A DNA stretch of 5,245 nucleotides, taken from positions 1 to 5,245 of the forward strand of contig CAZPGL010000066.1 of assembly GCA_964586175.1 (NCBI GenBank). Reading direction: 5' to 3'. Origin of the DNA: CAZPGL01 sp964586175. Its GTDB lineage: Bacteria > Actinomycetota > Acidimicrobiia > Acidimicrobiales > MedAcidi-G1. Position numbers and translations under genes: made by a program. The notes under the pieces are model-generated. The model saw nothing but the letters and a program-made list of their open reading frames with translations. It was not told the DNA's origin and searched no databases. Within the stretch, counting starts at the first letter, position 1; every line of letters begins with the position of its first letter. This document shows, in pieces, positions 1 through 5,245 of this stretch.

Positions 1-165
1 CGTCGTGGAGGTGGTCGTCGTGGTGGACGTCGTGGAGGTGGTCGTCGTGGTCGATGACGCCACGGTGACCGGTTCCTCGGCCGGCGAGGCTCCTCCACAG
101 CCGGCGGCCACCAGGGCAAGGAGCACCAGGGTCGCCCTCCGTGGGGCGCGGTTCCAGACCACCAT
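1..165 (-). CDS. Putative lipoprotein with Thr/Ser-rich stalk, N-terminal part only
   Basis: Reading the minus strand from the ATG at 165 gives 55 codons open to the window edge. The product starts MVVWNRAPRRATLVLLALVA and continues A-G-C: basic residues (Arg6, Arg9, Arg10), a hydrophobic core (about 12-21) and a lipobox-like VAAGC with the lipidation Cys at residue 23. The mature part begins GGASPAEEPVTVASS and then becomes almost pure Thr with scattered Ser. This is a type II (lipoprotein) signal peptide followed by a flexible, possibly O-glycosylated stalk, so the protein should be anchored on the outer face of the membrane. The functional domain lies beyond the window and cannot be named. 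The gene is divergent from the PLP enzyme with a 24-bp gap. The plus-strand reading of the same DNA is a Val-rich artefact of the Thr codons. The signal peptide is seen directly; the surface location is inferred from it. Confidence 0.8.
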   Translation of the reverse strand, partial: MVVWNRAPRRATLVLLALVAAGCGGASPAEEPVTVASSTTTTTSTTSTTTTTSTT

Positions 166-172
166 GGACGCG

Positions 173-182
173 AACCTAGGCT
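173..182. promoter_or_regulatory. Candidate bidirectional leaderless promoter (overlapping -10 elements)
   Basis: The palindrome CCTAGG (175-180) lies at the exact centre of the divergent spacer. On the plus strand TAGGCT (177-182) fits the TANNNT -10 pattern and is followed by 7 nt and the ATG at 190. On the minus strand TAGGTT (178-173) fits the same pattern and is followed by 7 nt and the ATG at 165. The two hexamers share the central TA. The spacing would start both transcripts at or within a base of the start codon, as in leaderless actinobacterial genes, and neither gene shows a Shine-Dalgarno sequence. No convincing -35 box is visible on either side. The match is short, so this remains a prediction. 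Confidence 0.45.
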
Positions 183-189
183 CACCGGG

Positions 190-1446
190 ATGACCGCCTC
201 TGCCATACCACGGACCGGACGTCCGGCCGGCGACGTGATCGCCGAGCTGGCGTCCCGACGGAACGGTGATGTGCGTTGGGCCGACGGGCGCACGTTCGGC
301 CTCGTGTTCGACGGTGGCCCCGAGGTCCACGACGTCGCCGAGGCGGCCGCCCGCCTGTTCCTGCACGACAACGCCCTCAACACCGCGGCCTTCCCGTCGC
401 TGGCCGCCATCCAGCGCGACCTGTGCGCCTGGACCGCTGACCTGTTCCACGGTCCCGCAGCCGCCGGCTTCCCCACCAGCGGCGGCACCGAGAGCATCCT
501 GCTGGCCGTGCTGGCCGCCCGGGAGCGGGCCCGCTCCGAACGCGGCGTCACCTCCCCCGAGATCGTGCTGGCCGACAGCGCCCACGCCGCGTTCCACAAG
601 GCCGGCCACCTGTTCGGTCTGGCCGTACGGACGGTGCCGGTCACCGACGCCTGGACCGCCGACCCCCACGCCATGGCCGCCGAGGTGGGGCCGGACACCG
701 CCCTCGTCGTCGCCTCGGCCGTCGACTACCCGCACGGCGTGGTCGACCCCGTGCCCGAGATCGCCGCCCTCGCCGCATCGGTCGGCGCCAACTGCCACGT
801 CGACGCCTGCATGGGCGGCTTCGTCCTCCCATTCGCGGAAATGGACGGGCGGCCGGCACCACCGTGGGACTTCCGAGTCGAGGGCGTCTCCTCGATCTCC
901 GCCGACATCCACAAGCTGGGCTACGCCCCCAAGGGCGTCTCGGTGCTCCTCCACGCCACGAAGGCCCTCCGCAGCAACCAGACCTTCGTGTTCGACGACT
1001 GGCTGGGCGGCCGGTACGCCACCCCCAACCTGCAGGGCACCAGGGCCGGTGCCCCCATGGCAGCCGCCTGGGCCGTGATGTCCCACCTGGGGGTCGACGG
1101 CTACCGCCGGCTTCTGGCCCCCACCCTCGACGCCGCCGACCGGCTACGTGCCGGCGTCCGGGGCGTCGACGGCCTGACGGTGCTCGGCGATCCTGTCCAC
1201 CACATCCTCACCATCGCCGCCGACCCGACATCGGCCGAACCGGTCGACGTGTTCGCGGTCGGCGACGGTCTGGCGGCCCGGGAATGGCACCTCGACCGCC
1301 TCGGACCGCCCGACGCCCTGCACCTGACGGTCAGCCACGGCAACGTGGCCGTGGTCGACGAGTTTCTGGCCGACCTCGAGGCCGCGGTCGACGAGGCCCG
1401 CGGCGGGCCGTCGGGCACGGCCGGCGACTACGCCACCATCGACTGA
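190..1446 (+). CDS. PLP-dependent lyase/decarboxylase, sphingosine-1-phosphate lyase-like
   Basis: A 418-aa fold-type I PLP enzyme of the group II decarboxylase / sphingosine-1-phosphate lyase family, which uses pyridoxal phosphate to cleave C-C bonds next to an amine. Visible signatures in order: a substrate-side segment around 59-72 (DNALNTAAFPSL); the phosphate-binding TSGGTES (96-102); His132 in AHAAF, placed where the family stacks a His on the cofactor ring; HVDACMGGF (203-211) with Asp205, expected to bind the pyridine nitrogen; and SADIHKLGYAPKG (237-249) with Lys242 as the Schiff-base lysine. The later FDDWLGGRYATPNLQGTRAG (268-287) strongly resembles the corresponding lyase segment. 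No membrane helix or signal peptide is seen, so the enzyme is probably cytosolic, unlike the membrane-anchored eukaryotic lyase. The ATG at 190 is chosen for its promoter spacing and because the protein begins just before the family region. The substrate is unproven; an amino-acid decarboxylase or other aldehyde-lyase role is possible. The gene converges on the oxygenase gene with a 13-bp gap. Confidence 0.85.
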   Translation: MTASAIPRTGRPAGDVIAELASRRNGDVRWADGRTFGLVFDGGPEVHDVAEAAARLFLHDNALNTAAFPSLAAIQRDLCAWTADLFHGPAAAGFPTSGGTESILLAVLAARERARSERGVTSPEIVLADSAHAAFHKAGHLFGLAVRTVPVTDAWTADPHAMAAEVGPDTALVVASAVDYPHGVVDPVPEIAALAASVGANCHVDACMGGFVLPFAEMDGRPAPPWDFRVEGVSSISADIHKLGYAPKGVSVLLHATKALRSNQTFVFDDWLGGRYATPNLQGTRAGAPMAAAWAVMSHLGVDGYRRLLAPTLDAADRLRAGVRGVDGLTVLGDPVHHILTIAADPTSAEPVDVFAVGDGLAAREWHLDRLGPPDALHLTVSHGNVAVVDEFLADLEAAVDEARGGPSGTAGDYATID

Positions 1447-1459
1447 CCGGTCCGCCGCG

Positions 1460-2302
1460 TCAGACGAACAGGTCCCTGGCGTCCTCGAAGTCGACCAGCC
1501 AGGTCCGGCCGCCGCCCGCCGAGTGGTACGAACTCCAACCGAGGAGCTCGCGGGCCCGCGGCGGCAGCTCGGCGGCCCGCTGCCGGTCGACGTGCAGCGG
1601 GCTGGCCTCCTCGGGCCGTAGCCAGCCGACCACGAAGCTGACGTGCATGCCGTAGCGCCACGTGTCGGTGGTGTTGTGGCCGGCCCCGTGGATCACCTTG
1701 CCGGAGTAGATCATCCCGCTGCCCGCGGGCATCACCGCGTGGGCGACGTCGGTGGGATCAGGGTCGGCGCCCCGCACCAGGCGGGCCGGCTCGAGTTGGG
1801 TGCCGGGGACGACCACCGTGGCACCGTTCTCGACGGTGAAGTCCGACAGGGCGAACATACAGCTGACGGTGATCTCCCGGTCGTTCGCCACGGCTTCGGG
1901 CCAGTTGTTCTCGTCGCGGTGCAGGTACTGCGCCGGCTCACCGGGACCCACGGCCATGACCTGTCCGGTGTTGAGCCAGTAGTCGGAGGCCCCGGCCAAC
2001 AGGTAGTGGTCGGCGACGGCGGCGAGGACCGGGTGCAGCAGGGCGTGGTCGACGAAGGCGTCACTGCGGGCGGCCAGGCCGCAGAAGCGGATGGTGTTGG
2101 CCCCGTGGAAGAGCTCCCACTGCTCGAGGCCGCTCTTGGACCCCGGGCCGATCGAGTCGTAGGTGGCGGCCAGGTCGTCGACGATGCGTTGCCGGGCCTC
2201 GACGGACAGCATGTCGCGCACGATCACCCCGCCGTCGGCGTCGAGCGCTGCCGTCACGTCGCCCAGCGGGGCGTCCCGCTCCAGGGTCCGGAGTTCGGCC
2301 AT
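1460..2302 (-). CDS. Phytanoyl-CoA dioxygenase (PhyH) family Fe(II)/2-oxoglutarate oxygenase
   Basis: A 280-aa product from the ATG at 2302, within the usual PhyH-family length. The enzyme class couples oxidative decarboxylation of 2-oxoglutarate to hydroxylation of a substrate at a non-haem iron. The iron ligands are visible as the HxD pair in LHRDENNWP (His128, Asp130) and a distal His205 in GKVIHGAGHN; Arg216 in WRYG lies 11 residues later, where the family binds the 2-oxoglutarate carboxylate. ENGATVVVPGTQ (about 158-169) is the characteristic PhyH turn, and GWLRPEE follows the barrel. There is no signal peptide, so it is probably cytosolic. The start is uncertain: in-frame ATGs at 2314 and 2311 and a TTG at 2338 lie upstream, none with a clear ribosome binding site; 2302 is chosen because MAELRTLERDA resembles the family N-terminus. 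The sigma gene ends 46 bp upstream on the same strand with no visible terminator, so cotranscription is plausible. The PhyH family is broad, and the substrate cannot be told from sequence. Confidence 0.88.
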   Translation of the reverse strand: MAELRTLERDAPLGDVTAALDADGGVIVRDMLSVEARQRIVDDLAATYDSIGPGSKSGLEQWELFHGANTIRFCGLAARSDAFVDHALLHPVLAAVADHYLLAGASDYWLNTGQVMAVGPGEPAQYLHRDENNWPEAVANDREITVSCMFALSDFTVENGATVVVPGTQLEPARLVRGADPDPTDVAHAVMPAGSGMIYSGKVIHGAGHNTTDTWRYGMHVSFVVGWLRPEEASPLHVDRQRAAELPPRARELLGWSSYHSAGGGRTWLVDFEDARDLFV

Positions 2303-2348
2303 GGCGCGCATCATGGCCGTGGACGACCGGCGGTGCAACCCCGGCGGG

Positions 2349-4075
2349 TCAGCAGAGGCCGGACGACGAGACGGTCACAAACACCGCGTTGGCCACCGTC
2401 GTCGTGTTGCCTTCTGCATCGGTCGCCGTCACCGTCACGCCCACCCGCTCCGAGGCCCCGGTGGACAGTGTGGACACTCCGAACGGTCCGAAGTCGCCCG
2501 TCCAGGTGTCACCGGAGGCGCTCAGCTCGGTGGACCCGGTGGCGAAGAAATCGCCGAACGCCGTCCAGGAGATCTTGACCGTCTGGACTCCCGACGGATC
2601 GGTCACCTCGGCACTGATCGACGAGACGTGGTCCTTGCCGATGCACCATGAGGCGTCCTCGTAGATCTCGGTCACCGAGGCGCTGACCGCACCGACGCTC
2701 GGCCCCGTCGTGTCCGGCGGCAGCGTGGTCGTCGTGGTGGTCGTGGTCGTGGTGGTGGTCGTCGTCGTGGTTGTCGTCGTGGTGGTGGTCGTCGTGCTCG
2801 TGGTGCTCGTGGTCGGAGACACGGTCGTCGTCGTGGGAGGGACCGTGGTGGGGGGTGCCGTCGTGGTCGCCGACGGCTCGGTCGTCGTCGACGGCACGGT
2901 CGTGGCCGGCGGCTCGGTCGTGGCCGGCGGCTCGGTCGTGGCCGGCGGNNNNNNNNNNNNNNNNNNNNNNNNNNNNNNNNNNNNNNNNNNNNNNNNNNNN
3001 NNNNNNNNNNNNNNNNNNNNNNNNNNNNNNNNNNNNNNNNNNNNNNNNCGGTCGTGGCCGGCGGCTCGGTCGTGGCCGGCGGCTCGGTCGTGGCCGGCGG
3101 TTCGGTCGTGGCCGGCGGTTCGGTGGTCGGGGTGCCCGGGGTCAGCACCGGCTCGCCACCCGACCGGGGGTCGAGCAGCATGACGGCCCCGATCAGGACC
3201 AGGCCGGCGACCACGACGCCGATGATGACCGCCAGGTTGTTGCGCCGGGCCGACGGTGCCCACACGCCGGTGGCGGCGAAACCCTCGACGGGCGGGTCGG
3301 CGACGGCCACCGCTGAGGCCGCAGCGTCGAGCACCCGCTGGCGCAGCGCCGCCGGGGCCGGCGGAATCGGGGCCGCCAGGGCCATGCCGCCCGGATCCAT
3401 GAAGGCGGCCCGGCGGCGACCGCACTCGTCGCAGCGGTCGATGTGGCGGGCCACCCGCTTGCGCCAGATCGGGGTGAACGTGCCGTCCCAGCCCTCCAGC
3501 ACCGACTGGAGTTCCGGACAGTCGTCGCGGCCGTGGCGGGCGACGAGCAACGCCCCCATCGACCTGGAGACCCGCTCTCGGACCCGCTGGACGAGCTTGT
3601 AGGCGTTGGCCGTCGACACGTCAAGGGCCGCAGCCAGCTCGTCGCCTTCCAGGCCGTGCCGGGTGTGGAGGTCCAGCACCTCCCGCTCGCGTTCGGTGAG
3701 TCCTGCAGCGGACTCCTCGAGCAGGGCCTGGAGGTCGGCGGCCGCCATGCCGCCGGTCATGTCCTGCTCCGATGCCTCGTCGAGACCGGCATCGGCGTCG
3801 AGCAGCGTGCGGGAGCGGGCCCGATGGCGGTTCTGGACCTGGTTGCGGGCGATGGCGTACACCCACGCCCGGAAGCGGTCGGGGTCGCGGAGCTGGCCGA
3901 TACGGCCGCTGACGAGCAGCACCGTGTCGTGGACGACGTCGGAAGCCTCGTCGGCGTCGCGGAGGCGAGTGCGGGCGAAGTCGTGAAGACGGTCGGCGTA
4001 GCGGTCGTAGAACGCCGCCAGGGCCGCCGAATCGCCGGCCAGGAGGCCGGTGACGAGATCCCGGTCGTCAGCCAT
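2349..4075 (-). CDS. Membrane-anchored ECF sigma factor fused to zinc finger, stalk and extracellular Ig-like domain (contains assembly gap)
   Basis: Numbering runs from the ATG at 4075. Residues 1-90 are sigma region 2 (FYDRYADRLHDFARTRLRD, DVVHDTVLLV, FRAWVYAIARNQVQNRHR). Residues about 118-182 are sigma region 4, with LTEREREVLDL and the helix-turn-helix LEGDELAAALDVSTANAYK. Then comes a ZAS-like zinc site: Cys186, and His211-x3-Cys215-x2-Cys218 in RHIDRCDECG, a motif known from anti-sigma factors. After a Pro/Ala linker, 281-301 is one membrane helix preceded by Arg-Arg, predicting the sigma part inside and the tail outside. The tail is repeated EPPATT, then the gap, more repeats, a 24-Thr tract, and a final domain of about 124 residues (LPPDTTGPSV to SSSGLC) that looks like an Ig-like beta-sandwich (TDPSGVQTVKISW, VTATDAEGNTTT) with two Cys, one terminal. 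As assembled, the two halves are in different frames, but the repeat phase restores one frame; the minimum length is 542 aa plus 6 per extra repeat. Sigma factors with zinc-finger and membrane extensions are known in actinobacteria. Surface sensing is inference. A 50-residue longer start at 4225 is rejected. Confidence 0.82.
2724..2795 (-). repeat. Tract of 24 consecutive Thr codons (ACN trinucleotide run)
   Basis: On the coding (minus) strand these 72 bases are 24 Thr codons in a row, nearly all ACC and ACG with a single ACA, next to further Thr/Ser/Pro codons up to about 2890. The tract lies between the EPPATT repeats and the Ig-like domain of the sigma fusion protein, so it extends the outer stalk. 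Mixing of ACC and ACG keeps it from being a perfect trinucleotide repeat. Thr/Pro-rich stalks are common O-glycosylation sites in actinobacteria; no glycosylation can be shown here. The first 50 bases of the window hold a similar Thr-codon tract in a different gene. Confidence 0.9.
2897..3120 (-). repeat. 18-bp tandem repeat encoding EPPATT, interrupted by the scaffold gap
   Basis: The plus-strand unit is cggtcgtggccggcggct, encoding the six-residue EPPATT on the minus strand. Left of the gap are two full copies (2897-2914, 2915-2932) and 16 bases of a third (2933-2948). Right of it are four copies (3049-3066, 3067-3084, 3085-3102, 3103-3120); the last two end in tt rather than ct, a silent Glu codon change. 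Copies next to the gap are identical, the condition under which short-read assemblers collapse or break. Copy number is therefore unknown and may vary between strains. The repeat forms the stalk just outside the membrane helix. Confidence 0.95.
2949..3048. other. Assembly gap of 100 Ns inside the 18-bp repeat
   Basis: Exactly 100 Ns stand here, the usual placeholder for a scaffold join of unknown size. The left flank stops 16 bases into a repeat unit and the right flank resumes at base 1 of a unit, so a continuous array needs a real length of 2+18n bases. One hundred does not fit this series, so the apparent reading-frame shift across the gap is an artefact of the placeholder. Confidence 0.9.
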
Positions 4076-4083
4076 CGGACACG

Positions 4084-4089
4084 ACGGTA
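4084..4089 (-). promoter_or_regulatory. Candidate -10 element for a leaderless sigma-fusion transcript
   Basis: TACCGT on the minus strand fits TANNNT and is followed by 8 nt and the ATG at 4075, so transcription would start at or just before the start codon. There is no Shine-Dalgarno sequence before this ATG, which favours a leaderless message and supports this start over the longer one at 4225. No recognisable -35 box is seen at the usual distance. Confidence 0.35.
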
Positions 4090-4105
4090 GCCGCCGCCGG
4101 GTACC

Positions 4106-4132
4106 GGCCGCCTTCGAGCGGCCTGCAGGCCG
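4106..4132. promoter_or_regulatory. Overlapping palindromes upstream of the sigma fusion gene, candidate operator
   Basis: CGGCCTGCAGGCCG (4119-4132) is a perfect 14-bp palindrome. Overlapping it, GGCCGC (4106-4111) and GCGGCC (4118-4123) form perfect 6-bp arms around CTTCGA. Both lie about 30 to 57 bases upstream of the ATG at 4075, where an operator or activator site would sit relative to a leaderless start. GC-rich DNA makes such palindromes by chance fairly often, so a regulatory role is only a possibility. Confidence 0.3.
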
Positions 4133-4166
4133 TGGAGACGATGCGTCACGCACACGCCGGCCATCG

Positions 4167-4188
4167 GTCACCGCTCCTGGGAGGTGAC
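4167..4188. promoter_or_regulatory. Imperfect 22-bp dyad, possible regulator site
   Basis: GTCACC (4167-4172) and GGTGAC (4183-4188) are exact inverted arms separated by 10 bases, and the inner CTCC-TG-GGAG adds further symmetry. It lies about 90 to 115 bases upstream of the sigma gene start. No regulator family is recognised from it. Confidence 0.2.
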
Positions 4189-4325
4189 GGCACCACGGTT
4201 CCCCGGCTCGGGCCGGCGGATCCATCGCATCGTCATCCTCCTCGGTCGTGCGCTCCCCGCTGGAACGCTCACCATGCAGACGGGCATCGAGCGGCGGCTG
4301 GACGGTTTTGCACGACAGGACGCGC

Positions 4326-4353
4326 CGAACCCCCGGCCGGAGCCGGGGGTTCG
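4326..4353 (-). terminator. Strong hairpin, likely terminator of the right-hand minus-strand gene
   Basis: CGAACCCCCGGC (4326-4337) and GCCGGGGGTTCG (4342-4353) are perfect 12-bp inverted arms around a 4-base loop, CGGA. In minus-strand transcription the hairpin begins 16 nt after the TGA at 4372-4370. No T-tract follows on either strand, which is common among high-GC actinobacterial terminators. It should separate this gene from the sigma fusion gene. Confidence 0.7.
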
Positions 4354-4369
4354 AGCGGATCGGGGCCGA

Positions 4370-5245
4370 TCAGGGCATCGGGAATGGCAGCGGGATGATC
4401 GGGGGGAGCGGGACGAAGATCAGGGTCGGACCCCACTGGCTGCAGTCGACCTGGGCATCGAAGGACCGCTGGCCCTCGGGCGTCGTCGGCTCGGGCACAT
4501 CGCCCACGATCTGACTGGCCACCTCGACCAGGTTCGCACCGTCGAGCCGGTACACCGTGCGGATGGTCGGGTCGAACAAGGACTCGGCGTACTGGACCAG
4601 CGCCGGGGCTCCGTCGTGCACCTCGCAACTCACCACCTGGTCGGTCAGGAAGCCGCCCGTGGTCAGGGGGGTGTCGTTCACCACCCGGAGAAGGCAGGTG
4701 TGGAACACGACGACCTCGTAGTAACGCTGGCCGGCGCCATTTTCGCTGCCGACCCACAGCTCGTCACGCCCGTTGCCGTCGAAGTCGGTGGCGAAGAGGA
4801 TGTCGGGCTGTGATGCGCCGGGACCGTCGACCTTGACCCAGTCGGACCCGACGACCAGGTAACGGCTGCCCGAGTCGCCTTCATGGAGGTGCGCCCACTC
4901 GCTGACGCCGTCGCCGTTCATGTCGACGCTGGTGCCCAAGACGGTGACCAGGTCGGTCGCCTCGGGCAAGGCGCCCATCGGCGGGCAGATGAACTCGATC
5001 AGACCCTCGTCGGCGACGTCGGGATCCAGGATCGGCTCGGCGAACAGGTCCTCGCCGACGTCGATGATGACCGGGTCGTCGTCGGGGGCGTCCTCATCCG
5101 GAGCGTCCTCCTCGACGGGGCCGGGCTCCTCGGCCACCTCAGGCTCAGAGTCCGGGCCGTCGAGTACGGGCCCGTCGTCCTCCTCGGCCTCCTCGATGGG
5201 GGCGGGCGCCGGGGCAGGCGCAGGCTCCTCGTCGGGCTCCTCGAC
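4370..5245 (-). CDS. Exported or surface protein with acidic Pro-rich linker and FG-GAP/VCBS-like calcium motifs, 5' end missing
   Basis: The minus-strand frame is open from the window edge to the TGA at 4372-4370, giving 291 visible residues. The first 65 or so are a low-complexity linker rich in Glu, Asp, Pro and Ala (a PAPAPAPAP run, then DEDAPDDDP). The rest looks like a beta-rich domain: DMNGDGVSE (residues 108-116) and DFDGNGRDE (154-162) are Asp-rich loops of the type that binds calcium in FG-GAP/VCBS and dockerin-like repeats, each beside strand-like segments (WAHLHEG, YLVVGSDWV, ELWVGSENG). Four Cys (87, 184, 207, 268) could form disulfides, in keeping with an exported protein. The C-terminus ends in a Pro-rich PLPPIIPLPFPMP. 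A GTG at 5137 could be read as a start, but upstream sequence continues the same linker without a stop, so the gene most likely begins outside the window. Signal peptide or anchor is not visible, and function is unknown. Confidence 0.75.
   Translation of the reverse strand, partial: VEEPDEEPAPAPAPAPIEEAEEDDGPVLDGPDSEPEVAEEPGPVEEDAPDEDAPDDDPVIIDVGEDLFAEPILDPDVADEGLIEFICPPMGALPEATDLVTVLGTSVDMNGDGVSEWAHLHEGDSGSRYLVVGSDWVKVDGPGASQPDILFATDFDGNGRDELWVGSENGAGQRYYEVVVFHTCLLRVVNDTPLTTGGFLTDQVVSCEVHDGAPALVQYAESLFDPTIRTVYRLDGANLVEVASQIVGDVPEPTTPEGQRSFDAQVDCSQWGPTLIFVPLPPIIPLPFPMP

Larger units (their letters stand above)
4076..4325. other. Intergenic region upstream of the sigma fusion gene
   Basis: This stretch lies between the terminator hairpin of the right-hand gene and the ATG of the sigma fusion gene. 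Minus-strand translation continues open to an ATG at 4225, but the added 50 residues are Arg/Pro-rich and unlike a sigma factor N-terminus. No other convincing gene or RNA gene is seen. It holds a possible -10 element, two overlapping inverted repeats and one further dyad, listed separately, and is the likely control region of the sigma gene. Confidence 0.6.

Noticed and set aside
1445..1452. GACCGGTC palindrome between the convergent genes as a shared terminator
   Set aside because: It is only 8 bp with no loop and overlaps a stop codon, too weak to support a terminator.
864..1655. Plus-strand 263-aa open frame
   Set aside because: Its Arg/Pro-rich composition and overlap with the PLP enzyme show it to be an out-of-frame shadow.
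2303..2338. Upstream starts of the oxygenase (TTG 2338, ATG 2314, ATG 2311)
   Set aside because: None has a ribosome binding site or promoter spacing, and the extra residues do not resemble the family N-terminus; they cannot be fully excluded.
1643..2578. Plus-strand 311-aa open frame
   Set aside because: It is antisense to the oxygenase and Ig-like coding regions, matches no family, and is what high-GC DNA produces opposite real genes.
2672..2948. Continuation of the sigma frame across the Ns into an Arg/Pro-rich tail
   Set aside because: It exists only because of the 100-N placeholder. The repeat phase and the well-formed Ig-like domain support the other frame.
2897..3120. Repeat array that could be mistaken for a CRISPR or intergenic satellite
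   Set aside because: The 18-bp units are directly adjacent with no spacers and encode EPPATT in frame with the sigma fusion gene.
3443..4090. Plus-strand 215-aa open frame
   Set aside because: It is the antisense shadow of the sigma domains, which carry clear motifs on the minus strand.
4198..4202. GGAAC on the minus strand as an ECF autoregulatory -35 box
   Set aside because: No CGT-type -10 element follows at 16-18 bases, and the site is over 100 bases from the start codon.
4076..4225. Longer sigma-gene start at 4225
   Set aside because: The added 50 residues are Arg/Pro-rich and unlike sigma region 2, and the ATG at 4075 has a better promoter spacing and N-terminus.

Overview
The window is high-GC DNA, apparently from an actinobacterium. 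Long Thr/Ser/Pro-rich stalks on exported proteins, start codons that look leaderless, and an actinobacterial-style sigma factor with a zinc-finger tail point towards Acidimicrobiia or a relative; that placement is inference from style, not a database match. A run of exactly 100 Ns inside an 18-bp tandem repeat shows that this is a draft scaffold, probably from a metagenome, with a placeholder gap.

Layout, left to right. (1) 1-165, minus: the N-terminus of a lipoprotein with a Thr/Ser stalk, cut by the window edge. (2) 166-189: a 24-bp divergent spacer whose CCTAGG core appears to hold two overlapping -10 elements, one per strand, each 7 nt from an ATG. (3) 190-1446, plus: a PLP-dependent enzyme of the sphingosine-1-phosphate lyase / group II decarboxylase type. 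(4) 1460-2302, minus: a phytanoyl-CoA dioxygenase-like Fe(II)/2-oxoglutarate oxygenase, convergent with the lyase-like gene. (5) 2349-4075, minus: the most notable gene, one polypeptide that joins an ECF sigma factor, a ZAS-type zinc-finger segment, one membrane helix, a Thr/Pro repeat stalk, a 24-Thr tract and a secreted Ig-like domain. (6) 4076-4369: an intergenic region with a likely promoter, palindromes and a strong terminator hairpin. (7) 4370-5245, minus: the C-terminal part of an exported or surface protein with an acidic Pro-rich linker and Asp-rich FG-GAP/VCBS-like calcium motifs; its start lies outside the window.

How the parts may work together. The sigma gene reads as a membrane-anchored, one-component transcription switch. 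The DNA-binding sigma domains would be cytoplasmic, the zinc finger would restrain them, and the outer Ig-like domain on its stalk would sense something at the cell surface. The as-assembled frame breaks at the gap, but the phase of the 18-bp repeat on both sides predicts a true gap of 2+18n bases, which restores a single frame. The oxygenase gene follows 46 bp downstream on the same strand with no visible terminator, so the two may be cotranscribed. The lyase-like and oxygenase genes could both act on lipid-derived substrates, but they are convergent and nothing in the sequence proves a shared pathway.
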